A stretch of 64,000 nucleotides of DNA from JAZIHH01 sp036678685 (GTDB lineage: Bacteria > Bacillota > UBA4882 > UBA10575), in NCBI GenBank assembly GCA_036678685.1, contig JAZIHH010000028.1, forward strand, positions 62,001 to 126,000, given 5' to 3'. The notes under the pieces are model-generated. The model ran no database searches. It saw nothing but the letters and a program-made list of their open reading frames with translations, and was not told where the DNA came from. Below are positions 34,579 to 43,116 of this stretch, piece by piece. Positions within the stretch are counted from its first letter, which is position 1. Each line of letters starts with the position of its first letter. Made by a program: the position numbers and the translations under genes.

Positions 34579-36111
34579 TTGTCAAAACGCTTTTTGCTAG
34601 GCATTGATCTTGGTACTTCCGGTTGTAAACTCACAGTTTTTGATTTTACGGGACGTGTTGTTGCGACGGCCGCCGGTAAATATAATACCGATTATTCCAA
34701 GGCAGGTTATGCGGAGCAAGATCCTTTTACTTGGTGGAAAACCATATGCCAGGAGCTCCATAACTTAATTGAGGTTCAAAAGGTGGACCCCAGGGCTATT
34801 GCCGCGATTGGGGTTGACGGAATTAGTTGGGTCTGCCTTCCGGTGGATCGAAACGGCGTTCCCCTCAGAAAAGCCATGATTTGGTTAGATCGTCGTGCTG
34901 AAAAACAAGCGGCCTGGTTACGGGAGACCTTGGGCGAAGAAGAACTGATTCGATTAAGCGGCAACCCGGTTGATCCGGCTTATATAACGCCCAAAATATT
35001 ATGGCTTCGTGAAAATGAACCGGAAATATATGCACGGACGGGGAAATTTTTGCAAAGCAATGCTTTTGTCGTTTATAAACTAACCGGTGAGTTATCACAA
35101 GATTATTCCCAGGCTTATGGTTTTCATTTCTTTGATATTGCCAAAGGTTTATGGGATGAAAACATTGCGGAACAGATGGGGATATCTCTTGACTTGATGG
35201 CCCCTTTGTTCCATAGTCATGAGGTGGTGGGAACGGTAAGTTCAAAAGCGGCGGCGGAGACAGGACTGGTTACGGGGATTCCCGTGGTGGCCGGGGGATT
35301 GGATGCGGCTTGCTGTGCGCTGGGTGCAGGAGTGGTTAAACCCGGGCAAACCCAGGAACAAGGGGGGCAAGCCGGCGGAATGAGTATTTTAGTAGACCAA
35401 CCATTGTTCCATCCGAAGTTAATCCTGGGCTACCATGTCATCCCTAATTTATGGTTGTTGCAAGGTGGAACCGTGGGTGGTGGTGGCACCTTGAATTGGT
35501 TTAACGAACAATTTGGGTATTACGAACAACAGATCGGAAAGGCCGTCAACAAAAACTCTTTTGAAGTAATGAGCGAAGAAGCCGCTACGGTTCCACCGGG
35601 CGCGGACGGATTGATCTTTCTGCCTTATATGGCCGGTGAACGTTCGCCAATTTGGAATAGTAAAGCACGGGGTGTCTTCTTCGGAGTCTCTTATGATAAA
35701 ACCAGAGCCCACTTCATTCGCGCCATGATGGAGGGTGTTGGGTTTTCCCTGTTACATAACCTAAAGACGGCCGAAGAAGCAAATGCTTATGTAAAGGAAT
35801 TAATCAGTGTGGGCGGGGCGGCGAACAGCCGGGTTTGGACACAGATTAAAGCCGATATTACCGGGAAAGTGATTCATGTACCATTGTCGGATCAGGCGAC
35901 CACTTTGGGGGTAGCTTTGTTGGCCGGGGTGGGGGCCGGGGTATATTCCAGTTTTGAAGAAGCAGTGCAAAAAACCGTTCGTATCCAAAGAACCCACTAC
36001 CCCTCCCTTGATAACCATGACACTTACGAGAAGTTTTATCAGATTTATCTTGAGTTATACCAAAAGTTGCAAGATAGTTTCGAAACGCTTGCCCGGATCA
36101 CAGGCCAATAA
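34579..36111 (+). CDS. FGGY-family carbohydrate kinase (xylulokinase-like)
   Basis: A 510-residue kinase of the FGGY family (hexokinase/actin fold). N-terminal phosphate loop GIDLGTSGCKLTVFD, catalytic Asp in IGVDGISW, C-terminal ATP-binding FLPYMAGERSPIWN and GGAANSRVWTQIKADITGK. Overall it looks like xylulokinase, but the FGGY family also covers ribulose, fuculose and polyol kinases (glycerol, erythritol, arabitol). Next to a GatD-like hexitol-phosphate dehydrogenase, phosphorylation of a hexitol or ketose is a reasonable inference. TTG 34579 is used, after GAGGGG. Confidence 0.88.
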   Translation: MSKRFLLGIDLGTSGCKLTVFDFTGRVVATAAGKYNTDYSKAGYAEQDPFTWWKTICQELHNLIEVQKVDPRAIAAIGVDGISWVCLPVDRNGVPLRKAMIWLDRRAEKQAAWLRETLGEEELIRLSGNPVDPAYITPKILWLRENEPEIYARTGKFLQSNAFVVYKLTGELSQDYSQAYGFHFFDIAKGLWDENIAEQMGISLDLMAPLFHSHEVVGTVSSKAAAETGLVTGIPVVAGGLDAACCALGAGVVKPGQTQEQGGQAGGMSILVDQPLFHPKLILGYHVIPNLWLLQGGTVGGGGTLNWFNEQFGYYEQQIGKAVNKNSFEVMSEEAATVPPGADGLIFLPYMAGERSPIWNSKARGVFFGVSYDKTRAHFIRAMMEGVGFSLLHNLKTAEEANAYVKELISVGGAANSRVWTQIKADITGKVIHVPLSDQATTLGVALLAGVGAGVYSSFEEAVQKTVRIQRTHYPSLDNHDTYEKFYQIYLELYQKLQDSFETLARITGQ

Positions 36112-36134
36112 AAGCCAATATAGGAGGGGGATTC

Positions 36135-37175
36135 ATGAAAGCGGCAGTTTTGTATGGAGCCCGCGATTTGCGTTACACCGATTTTGAAACACCAAAGATT
36201 GACGAGCATAAGATATTAGTCAGGGTGAAAGCGACCGGTATTTGTGGTTCTGATCTTCCGCGTGTTTTAGGAAACGGAGCACATTTTTACCCGATTATTC
36301 TTGGGCATGAATTCTCCGGCGAAGTGGTTGAGGTGGGTTCGACGGTTACCAACATTAAGGCCGGGGAGAGGATTGTTGGGGCTCCTTTGCTTCCTTGTCT
36401 GAAGTGTGCGGATTGCCAAAAAGGCTGGTACTCCCAGTGTAAAAACTATAGTTTTGTCGGTTCCAGGGTTTTCGGCAGTTGGGCAGAGTATGTCAAAATA
36501 CCAGCCATTAATGGGGTTAAATTACCGGATGGGGTCTCTTTTGAGCAAGGTGCGCTTTTTGAACCGGCGACTGTAGCCTTGCATGGTCTGTTCGTGATGG
36601 GATTCCGGGGTGGGAGCGACGTTGCGATTGTAGGGTGCGGGACGATCGGAATGTTAGCATTGCAATTCGCCAAGATCCTGGGAGCAAGGCGGATAATAGC
36701 CTTGGATCTTGATTCCAGAAAATTGGCTTTGGCGAAAAAGTATGGTGCCAGCGAGTGTATTAATACGGGTGAGATCAATTTCAAAGAGCGGATTCAAGAA
36801 CTAACCGCCGGCCGGGGTTTTGAAATGGTTGTGGAATGTGCCGGGGTGGAGTTCACCGAAAAGCTCAGTTTAGAGCTGGCCGGGAACAAAGGACATGTCA
36901 TGTTTATTGGCACTCCTGCCAAGCCTGTTACTTTGGCTCCGAAAGAGTTTGAAAACATTAACCGTAAAGAATTGACCGTACGCGGGTCGTGGATGTCATA
37001 CTCGCCGCCTTTTCCGGGGAAGGAATGGGAGTTGACCAGTTATTACTTGCAACAAGGCTTGCTCCGGGTTGATGAATTAATCGATCGCATCATTCCCCTT
37101 TCCGAAATTAATGAGGCGTTTAATGATTTGGCCGTACCCGGTAAAGTAAACGGGAAAATTCTCTTGCAAGGGTAA
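36135..37175 (+). CDS. Zinc-dependent dehydrogenase, galactitol-1-phosphate 5-dehydrogenase-like (GatD)
   Basis: A 346-residue medium-chain dehydrogenase. The catalytic zinc region GICGSDLPRVLGNGAHFYP and LGHEFSGEVVEVGS, the structural zinc Cys cluster PCLKCADCQKGWYSQC, the NAD motif VGCGTIGMLALQFA and the late RKELTVRGSWMSYSPPFPG all match the E. coli GatD pattern as I remember it, more closely than sorbitol dehydrogenase. GatD oxidises galactitol-1-phosphate to tagatose-6-phosphate. ATG follows GGAGGGGG, 23 bases after the kinase stop. It would supply the substrate of the PfkB kinase later in the operon. Confidence 0.85.
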   Translation: MKAAVLYGARDLRYTDFETPKIDEHKILVRVKATGICGSDLPRVLGNGAHFYPIILGHEFSGEVVEVGSTVTNIKAGERIVGAPLLPCLKCADCQKGWYSQCKNYSFVGSRVFGSWAEYVKIPAINGVKLPDGVSFEQGALFEPATVALHGLFVMGFRGGSDVAIVGCGTIGMLALQFAKILGARRIIALDLDSRKLALAKKYGASECINTGEINFKERIQELTAGRGFEMVVECAGVEFTEKLSLELAGNKGHVMFIGTPAKPVTLAPKEFENINRKELTVRGSWMSYSPPFPGKEWELTSYYLQQGLLRVDELIDRIIPLSEINEAFNDLAVPGKVNGKILLQG

Positions 37176-37265
37176 ATCGTATGATGCTTGGCGCGGGAAA
37201 GGAGGTACCAATTTAGAAAAAAGCATTTAATTTAGCAAATTGAATAATTTGTAAGGAGGAGTATT

Positions 37266-38312
37266 ATGGGTAACTTTAATACATTTAAGGCCATAGATGG
37301 AGTTGATCCGCGTTTAGTTCCGAAACGGAGAGTCTATACCGGAGCCGAAATTCCTGCGATCGGTTTTGGGACATTTAGTTCTGAACGCTACAGTGCCGAG
37401 CAAGTTGCCGAAGCCGTCAAGGGAGCGATCGCGGTTGGTTACCGCCATTTTGACTGTGCATCTGTTTATGGCAATGAGCATTTAATTGGTGAAGTTTTAC
37501 AAGAGGCGATTAGGTCCGGGATTAAACGGGAAGAATTTTGGATTACCTCGAAATTATGGAATGATATGCATGGTGAGGGTGATGTGCTGATCGCATGCGC
37601 TAAATCCTTGAAGGATTTAAGGTTGGATTATTTAGACCTTTACCTGGTCCATTGGCCGTTTCCCAATTATCATCCCCCCGGCGCTAGTTTGGACTATCGT
37701 GATCCGAAAGCCCGCCCCTATATTCATGAGGAATTTATGAAAGTTTGGCGGCAGATGGAACGCCTGGTCGAGATGGGGCTGGTCAAACATATCGGGACCT
37801 CAAACATGACCATTCCCAAACTTAAATTGTTGTTACGGGATGCTAAAATCAAACCGGCTTGTAATCAAATGGAGTTACATCCGCATTTTCAACAACCCGA
37901 GTTATTCCAGTTTTTACTGGACAATGATATTGTTCCGATTGGCTTTTGTCCAATCGGGTCACCCAACCGTCCGGACCGGGATAAAACCGAAAATGATACG
38001 GTCGTCATTGAGGATCCGGTTATTGTCAATATTGCGCAGCGGTATAAAGTCCATCCGGCGGTGATCTGTGTCAAATGGGCTGTTCAAAGGGGTCAAGTCC
38101 CGATTCCCTTTTCCGTCCACCGCCATAAGTATTTAAGCAACCTAAAGGGTGTAGTGGTCGATCCCCTGACCACTGAGGAAATGGAGGAAATCGCAAAAAT
38201 TGATAAGAATTGCCGTTTGATTAAGGGTCAGGTTTTCTTATGGAAAGGGGCGAAAAGTTGGGAAGATCTTTGGGATCCGGACGGTAAAATCGCTGGCTGG
38301 GAAGGTCATTGA
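37266..38312 (+). CDS. Aldo/keto reductase (aldose reductase type)
   Basis: A 348-residue NAD(P)H-dependent AKR barrel. The catalytic tetrad is readable: Asp in GYRHFDCASVYGNE with Tyr, Lys in WITSKLW, His in YLVHWPFP. Cofactor contacts CVKWAVQRGQVPIPFSVHRH lie near residue 265-285. It is at the long end for the family because of an extended loop (YHPPGASLDYRDPKARP) and a C-terminal tail. AKRs of this class reduce aldoses such as xylose, glucose or galactose to polyols. It follows the GatD-like gene and precedes a mutarotase, consistent with making a hexitol from a freed aldose. Confidence 0.87.
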   Translation: MGNFNTFKAIDGVDPRLVPKRRVYTGAEIPAIGFGTFSSERYSAEQVAEAVKGAIAVGYRHFDCASVYGNEHLIGEVLQEAIRSGIKREEFWITSKLWNDMHGEGDVLIACAKSLKDLRLDYLDLYLVHWPFPNYHPPGASLDYRDPKARPYIHEEFMKVWRQMERLVEMGLVKHIGTSNMTIPKLKLLLRDAKIKPACNQMELHPHFQQPELFQFLLDNDIVPIGFCPIGSPNRPDRDKTENDTVVIEDPVIVNIAQRYKVHPAVICVKWAVQRGQVPIPFSVHRHKYLSNLKGVVVDPLTTEEMEEIAKIDKNCRLIKGQVFLWKGAKSWEDLWDPDGKIAGWEGH

Positions 38313-38348
38313 ATTTGGGCTTACGATTAATTGTTAAGGAGGATCTTG

Positions 38349-38780
38349 ATGCTAAAAGGGATACCAAAAATCCTTTCCCCTGAATTGCTGAAGGTTTTGA
38401 TGGAAATGGGACACGGGGATGAGCTTGTTATCGGTGACGCCAATTTTCCGGCGGCGGCAATCGCTCGCCGTCTCGTCAGGGCCGATGGGCATGGTACAGT
38501 GGAATTGCTCGATGCCATTCTGAAGTTTTTTCCTCTTGATCAATATGACAAATATCCGGTGACATTGATGGCTGTGGTACCGGGGGATGATGTTGACACC
38601 CCAATCTGGGATGAATACCGGGCAGTTGTTACCAAGTACTACCCGAAGGCTCCGGAATTTAAATATGTCGATCGGTTTGCGTTTTATGAAAGAGCAAAAC
38701 AAGCATATGCTGTGCTGGCTACCGGGGAATCAGCACTCTATGCCAACATAATCCTGAAGAAAGGGGTCGTCCTCGAATAG
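38349..38780 (+). CDS. RbsD/FucU-family sugar mutarotase
   Basis: A 143-residue RbsD/FucU fold protein. MEMGHGDELVIGDANFPAAA is the family's catalytic His/Asp segment, and ALYANIILKKGVVLE is the typical end with the active-site Tyr. These enzymes interconvert ring anomers of free sugars (ribose or fucose in known cases), which supports handling of an unphosphorylated aldose. ATG 38349 follows AAGGAGG; an in-frame upstream start at 38331 precedes that SD. Last gene of this sub-operon; a new promoter follows. Confidence 0.9.
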   Translation: MLKGIPKILSPELLKVLMEMGHGDELVIGDANFPAAAIARRLVRADGHGTVELLDAILKFFPLDQYDKYPVTLMAVVPGDDVDTPIWDEYRAVVTKYYPKAPEFKYVDRFAFYERAKQAYAVLATGESALYANIILKKGVVLE

Positions 38781-38800
38781 AGCTCCAGGGGTGATAAGTA

Positions 38801-38852
38801 TTGACTTTTTTTGAATCATATGTTAAAGTAGAGTAAATAGAACGTTTCGCGA
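38801..38852 (+). promoter_or_regulatory. Promoter and operator before the sugar importer
   Basis: TTGACT (38801-38806), 17-base spacer, TAAAGT (38824-38829), then TAGAACGTTTCGCG (38838-38851), which shares the ACGTTTCGCG of the lacI operator at 33409. A second AACGTTTT lies at about 38876. The promoter layout copies that of the regulator gene. Confidence 0.75.
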
Positions 38853-38997
38853 TAAAATTGAAAGCCTACATATAACGTTTTGGTACCTAAAAATACATTT
38901 GTAGTGAGCAGAGGGAGGTGATCAGGGCAGATAATACCGATCTTTTATGTTTTCCTTTAAAAATCAAAATTTGAATGTTTGAAAGAGGGAGTTAAAA

Positions 38998-40290
38998 ATG
39001 AAAAGTTCGAGGAAAGTTTTGTCCGGTTTGTTAATTTTTCTTCTGGTTGCGATAACAATCGGCAATGCAGTTTTTGCGGCGACGGAAATTACGTTAACGG
39101 TTTGGGATTTTAAATATGCTGATCCCAACATGAATCCAACAATGGTGAAAATTGATCAAATGTTTATGGAAAAATATCCCCATGTCAAAATCAATCATGT
39201 GGCGCAACCAAATGATCAGTATTATCAATTGTTACGCGCAGCAGCCCAAGCCAGGAGAGGCCCGGATGTCGTTATGTTACATGGGGCAAGAGGCGATGTT
39301 TATGAACTTGATCCGATGCTGGTTCGCTTGGACGATTATATCAAACCTTGGCGGGCGGAAATTCCGGAAGACAGTTGGAAAGTGGCGGCCACGAACCGGG
39401 ATTTTGAAAAAGGTATTAAATTGATCCCGATGACCTCTCAAGGTTTTGGTTTTTATTACAATAAAGCCCTCTTTAAAAAAGCCGGCCTTGATCCCAATGA
39501 ACCACCAAAAGATTGGGATTCCTTTTTGGCGGCTTGCGAAAAGTTAAAAGCGGCCGGGATTGTTCCGATTATCGGTGGGCTCAGGGATTTCACAACCAAC
39601 TTTATGTTCCGGGCCTTAGCTGCTAATATTTACGGTAAAGAAGTTTACGGGTTACAAACTGGAGAACAAGGTTTTGCGAACAATCCGGCTTTTAAGCGGG
39701 CGGCGGAAATGATGGTGGAACTGAAAGAAAAAGGTTACTTTAATCCGGACGCAGCTTCCGTTCCTTATTTCATGGATGCGATCGATATGTTTGCCGCTGG
39801 CAAAGGTGCTATTTTCTGCGGTTTGCTCTCTGACGTAGGCAACTGGAAACAGTTCAGCGACGCTCTTGGCAAGGATAATGTGGGATATTTCCCCACGATC
39901 AACTTTGCGGAAGCAAAATACAAAGATATGCAAACATTCCAACCTGTTGGCATCGGTTATGGCGTTACGACTTGGTCGAAAAACAAAGATATCGCTGTGA
40001 AATACGCCGAATTCTACGCGCGGGGCGAAGGAGCAATGGTGTTTGTTGAAGAAACCGGTGCCTTTTCGCCGAATACCAGTCTGGATTCGAAAGTTTTAGG
40101 ATACCCGGTATTAGACGAAATCAACAAGTACTTAACGGATGAACATATTTCCGAAGACTATCAAACAATGTTTTTTAGCGCCTTTGAAGATGCAATGATT
40201 GCGACGTGTCAACAATTACTAATCACTGAGGAGATTGATGTCGACAAGTTTGTTGAACAAGTGGAAAAAATCGCCGTTGAACACAGATAA
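38998..40290 (+). CDS. Sugar ABC transporter substrate-binding protein (GH65 cluster)
   Basis: A 430-residue family 1 solute-binding protein with signal peptide (KSSRKVLSGLLIFLLVAIT, ending VFAA). It has no lipobox Cys. Mature features include LTVWDFKYADPN, QGFGFYYNKALFKKAGLDP and the tryptophan-rich hinge. It should bind the alpha-glucoside or related sugar processed by the cytoplasmic GH65 enzyme. ATG follows AGAGGGAG. A 14-bp hairpin separates it from the permeases. No ATPase gene is in the cluster. Confidence 0.9.
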   Translation: MKSSRKVLSGLLIFLLVAITIGNAVFAATEITLTVWDFKYADPNMNPTMVKIDQMFMEKYPHVKINHVAQPNDQYYQLLRAAAQARRGPDVVMLHGARGDVYELDPMLVRLDDYIKPWRAEIPEDSWKVAATNRDFEKGIKLIPMTSQGFGFYYNKALFKKAGLDPNEPPKDWDSFLAACEKLKAAGIVPIIGGLRDFTTNFMFRALAANIYGKEVYGLQTGEQGFANNPAFKRAAEMMVELKEKGYFNPDAASVPYFMDAIDMFAAGKGAIFCGLLSDVGNWKQFSDALGKDNVGYFPTINFAEAKYKDMQTFQPVGIGYGVTTWSKNKDIAVKYAEFYARGEGAMVFVEETGAFSPNTSLDSKVLGYPVLDEINKYLTDEHISEDYQTMFFSAFEDAMIATCQQLLITEEIDVDKFVEQVEKIAVEHR

Positions 40291-40306
40291 AAGAGTAACT
40301 CTGAAG

Positions 40307-40340
40307 GTAGGTGCCGCTTTTTTCGGAAAGCGGCACCTAC
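40307..40340. repeat. Hairpin between binding-protein and permease genes
   Basis: GTAGGTGCCGCTTT (40307-40320) pairs perfectly with 40327-40340 around TTTCGG. No T-run follows, which suggests an mRNA 3'-end stabiliser or partial terminator setting the ratio of binding protein to permease. Confidence 0.85.
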
Positions 40341-40374
40341 AACTAGGAACGATGTCTTTCTGCAAAGGAGTTTG

Positions 40375-41340
40375 ATGGTTTTGAAAAAACCGAACGCGAA
40401 GACCCAAGAAAAACCGGATATGGAAGTGCTAATGACACCAAATGCTTTAAAACCTTGGAAAAAAACGAGCTTACAGGCGCAAGAAAGCCGGGATGCGTAT
40501 TTGTTAATCGCACCGCTGGTGATTCTTACTTTTGTTTTTATTCTTTTTCCGGTGGTTTCTAATTTTTTCTACAGTTTTACCGACTGGCGTGGATTTGGCA
40601 AACTGAACTGGATTGGGTTTGACAATTTTCGCACCATGTTTCAAGATGAAAGGTTTTGGCAGTCGCTCAATAATACGTTGATTTTATTATTATTCATCCC
40701 GTTGGGTGTCTTTATCCCCTTATGTTTGGCTGCTCTCTTACGGGGTGGTTTTAAGGGTTGGAAATTTTTCCGGGCCATTATTTATCTCCCCCAAGTCTTG
40801 GGTTATGTAATCCTGGGGATGATCTTTAATCTCTTTTTACGCTTGAACGGCCCTCTGAACACCCTATTAGAAATGGTTGGCTTGAAGTCCTGGGCATTAG
40901 ATTGGTTAAACCGGCCCGTGTTAGCGTTATTGTCATTAGGTACCGTTTACAGTGTGTTTTTACGCATCGGGTTCGGGACAATTTATTTTTTAGCGGCTAT
41001 GGCCGGCGTTGATGAGCAATTATACGAAGCGGCGCGGGTTGATGGTGCCGGTTGGTGGACCAGGTTTTGGCATGTGACGTTGCCTTCCATCCGGTTTAAT
41101 ATTGAGTTTTTGTTTGTCATGTCGGTTATTGAAAATGTTGCGCGGGCCTTTTCGTTCATTTATACCTTTAGCCGGGGTGGACCCGGATATAGCACCCATA
41201 CCCTGGAATATAGTTTATATACCTTGGGTTTTACGAACGGGAAAATCGGGTACGCCAGCGCTTGGTCGGTGATTCTCTTCTTTATTTGCGCGATCATTGC
41301 GGTGCTGCAAATCAGACTAATGAGGTGGAACGATGGATAA
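40375..41340 (+). CDS. Sugar ABC transporter permease (MalF type)
   Basis: A 321-residue permease with a ~40-residue charged cytoplasmic lead, six helices and the EAA loop QLYEAARVDGAGWWTRFWHV. AAAGGAG is four bases before ATG 40375; TTG 40372 is adjacent. It overlaps the next permease gene by eight bases. It would form a heterodimeric channel with that partner if the partner is functional. Confidence 0.9.
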   Translation: MVLKKPNAKTQEKPDMEVLMTPNALKPWKKTSLQAQESRDAYLLIAPLVILTFVFILFPVVSNFFYSFTDWRGFGKLNWIGFDNFRTMFQDERFWQSLNNTLILLLFIPLGVFIPLCLAALLRGGFKGWKFFRAIIYLPQVLGYVILGMIFNLFLRLNGPLNTLLEMVGLKSWALDWLNRPVLALLSLGTVYSVFLRIGFGTIYFLAAMAGVDEQLYEAARVDGAGWWTRFWHVTLPSIRFNIEFLFVMSVIENVARAFSFIYTFSRGGPGYSTHTLEYSLYTLGFTNGKIGYASAWSVILFFICAIIAVLQIRLMRWNDG

Positions 41341-42154
41341 AAGTCTAAAGTTTTATACCTACCTTGTTTTAATAATATTTGGGCTTATGTCACTTTATCC
41401 ACTCTTTCACGTATTCATCACCAGTTTCAAGAAGGTAGATGAATATATTGAGAATCGTGTTTTTCTTCCGCACCAATGGGTCTTGGACAATTATAAAGTG
41501 GCCATTGAACAAGGACACTTGCTGCGGTACTTTCGGAATAATGCCATCCTGATTCCGGTAGCCATGCTTTTTTATCTCTTTGTTTGTATTACGGCAGGTT
41601 TTGCTTTTGGGCGGTTGCGTTTCCGGTTCCGGTTGCCGTTGTTTTTACTCAACCTGTTTTTAATGATCTTTCCCCAAATGCTGCTCTCCTTACAAATCTT
41701 TAATATCTGCAATAAACTTTATCTAACCGATACATATTTGGGTGTTATTCTTGTTTGGACCGCCTATTTTGCGCCGTTTGGCACCTATATCATGGCCACT
41801 TACTTTAGTTCCATTCCTTATGAAATCATTGAATCCGCCCGGGTGGACGGCGCAAGTACCTGGCGGGTTTTACTGCAGATTGCAACCCCAATGGCGCTGC
41901 CGATGGCTGGATTCCTTGCCATCATTGGTTTTCAGTCCATGTGGAACGAGTTGCCATTTTCCTTATTACTTCTTTAAACCATGGAGAAACGGACCGTTAC
42001 CTTAGGGATTGCGATGATTCAAGGTCAGTACGGTATACCGGATCCCATGCGCGCGGCCGTAATTGTCCTTGCCTCCTTTATCCCGATTCTTGTCTTTATC
42101 TTCTTCCAAAAATACATTACCACGGGCACGTTTGCCGGTTCACTCAAAGGGTAA
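41333..42154 (+). pseudogene. Sugar ABC transporter permease (MalG type) with in-frame TAA
   Basis: A single frame from ATG 41333 to TAA 42154 encodes a complete 273-residue MalG-type permease except for TAA at codon 215 (41975-41977), directly before TMEKRTVTLGIAMIQG. The EAA loop EIIESARVDGASTWRVLLQI and the standard end TTGTFAGSLKG are intact on either side. The frame does not change across the stop, so it is a nonsense codon, not a frameshift. Truncation would remove the last one to two helices and probably inactivate the importer. A recent mutation, a sequence error or read-through are possible. Confidence 0.87.
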
Positions 42155-42180
42155 GCTGAATAACCAAAAGGGAGAGAAAG

Positions 42181-43068
42181 ATGAAACCTTATGCGATCAC
42201 TTTTTTGGGGCATATGTGCTTTGATGAAATCATCCCTTTTCAAGGTGACACCAGGGTTGCTCCCGGCAGCGCGGTTTTATGCGGAGCGATGGCAGCAGCA
42301 CGGATCGGCAAGAAAGTTGCAGTTGTGACCAGGATGGCCCAGAAAGATGCGGAATTACTTAAACCATTGCAAGAACAGGGCGTTGACACTTATTTAATAC
42401 CGGCGCCGGAAACGACTTATTCCGTGGTGATCCATCCTACCGCCAATCTTGACGAACGGCGGTTAATTTTAAAAAAAAGTGCCGGTTTCTTTAAATTGGA
42501 AGAAATTCCTCCTTTACCAACGCACTATCTTCACCTGGCCGGAATTTCCGACCAGGAGTTCGACTTAGAGTTGATTTATGGTTTAAAAGACCGGGGCTAT
42601 AATCTTTCGGTGGATATGCAGAGTTTTGTCCGGCAAGTGGATCCGGTCAGCCGAGAAATCGCTTTTCAAGATGTTCCGGAGAAACAAGCCATTGTCAAAC
42701 AGATGAATAAGGTGAAATTGGACGTGGTCGAAGCGAAAGTGCTTACCGGCACCGATGATCTGGAAAAAGCAGCCATGATTATTGAAGAGTGGGGTTGTCC
42801 GGAAATAGTCATTACCCATGCCGAAGGCGTTTTCGTAAGAACCGGAGGGAGAACGTATTATGAAAAATTTTCCAACAATAGTGTTCTGGGACGAACGGGC
42901 CGGGGCGACACTGCCTTTGCTGCTTATTTGGCCTGGCGGATGGAGCACGATGTGGTTGAGGCGCTTAAATTTGCCGCCGCTTTAGTTTCGATTAAGATGG
43001 AAACACCAGGACCCTTTCAAGGGACGCTCGAAGACGTATATTGCCGCATGAGGAAATACCATTTATAA
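42181..43068 (+). CDS. PfkB-family carbohydrate kinase
   Basis: A 295-residue ribokinase-fold kinase. The N-terminal substrate region FLGHMCFDEIIP and APGSAVLCGAMAAARIG, and the C-terminal catalytic segment NSVLGRTGRGDTAFAAYLAW (normally GAGD, here GRGD; the catalytic Asp is kept), place it in PfkB. Known members phosphorylate fructose-6-P, tagatose-6-P, fructose-1-P, or free sugars and nucleosides. Between a GatD-like dehydrogenase and a class II aldolase, tagatose-6-phosphate or a similar ketohexose phosphate is the best guess. ATG follows GGGAGAG. Confidence 0.87.
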   Translation: MKPYAITFLGHMCFDEIIPFQGDTRVAPGSAVLCGAMAAARIGKKVAVVTRMAQKDAELLKPLQEQGVDTYLIPAPETTYSVVIHPTANLDERRLILKKSAGFFKLEEIPPLPTHYLHLAGISDQEFDLELIYGLKDRGYNLSVDMQSFVRQVDPVSREIAFQDVPEKQAIVKQMNKVKLDVVEAKVLTGTDDLEKAAMIIEEWGCPEIVITHAEGVFVRTGGRTYYEKFSNNSVLGRTGRGDTAFAAYLAWRMEHDVVEALKFAAALVSIKMETPGPFQGTLEDVYCRMRKYHL

Positions 43069-43116
43069 ATTTCCGCGGCATAACCAGGATAAAAGTTACT
43101 GGAGGGAAAAGGAACG

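Noticed and set aside
41333..42154. Frameshift in the GH65-cluster permease
   Set aside because: The C-terminal part is in the same frame as the N-terminal part; the break is a TAA codon, not an indel.
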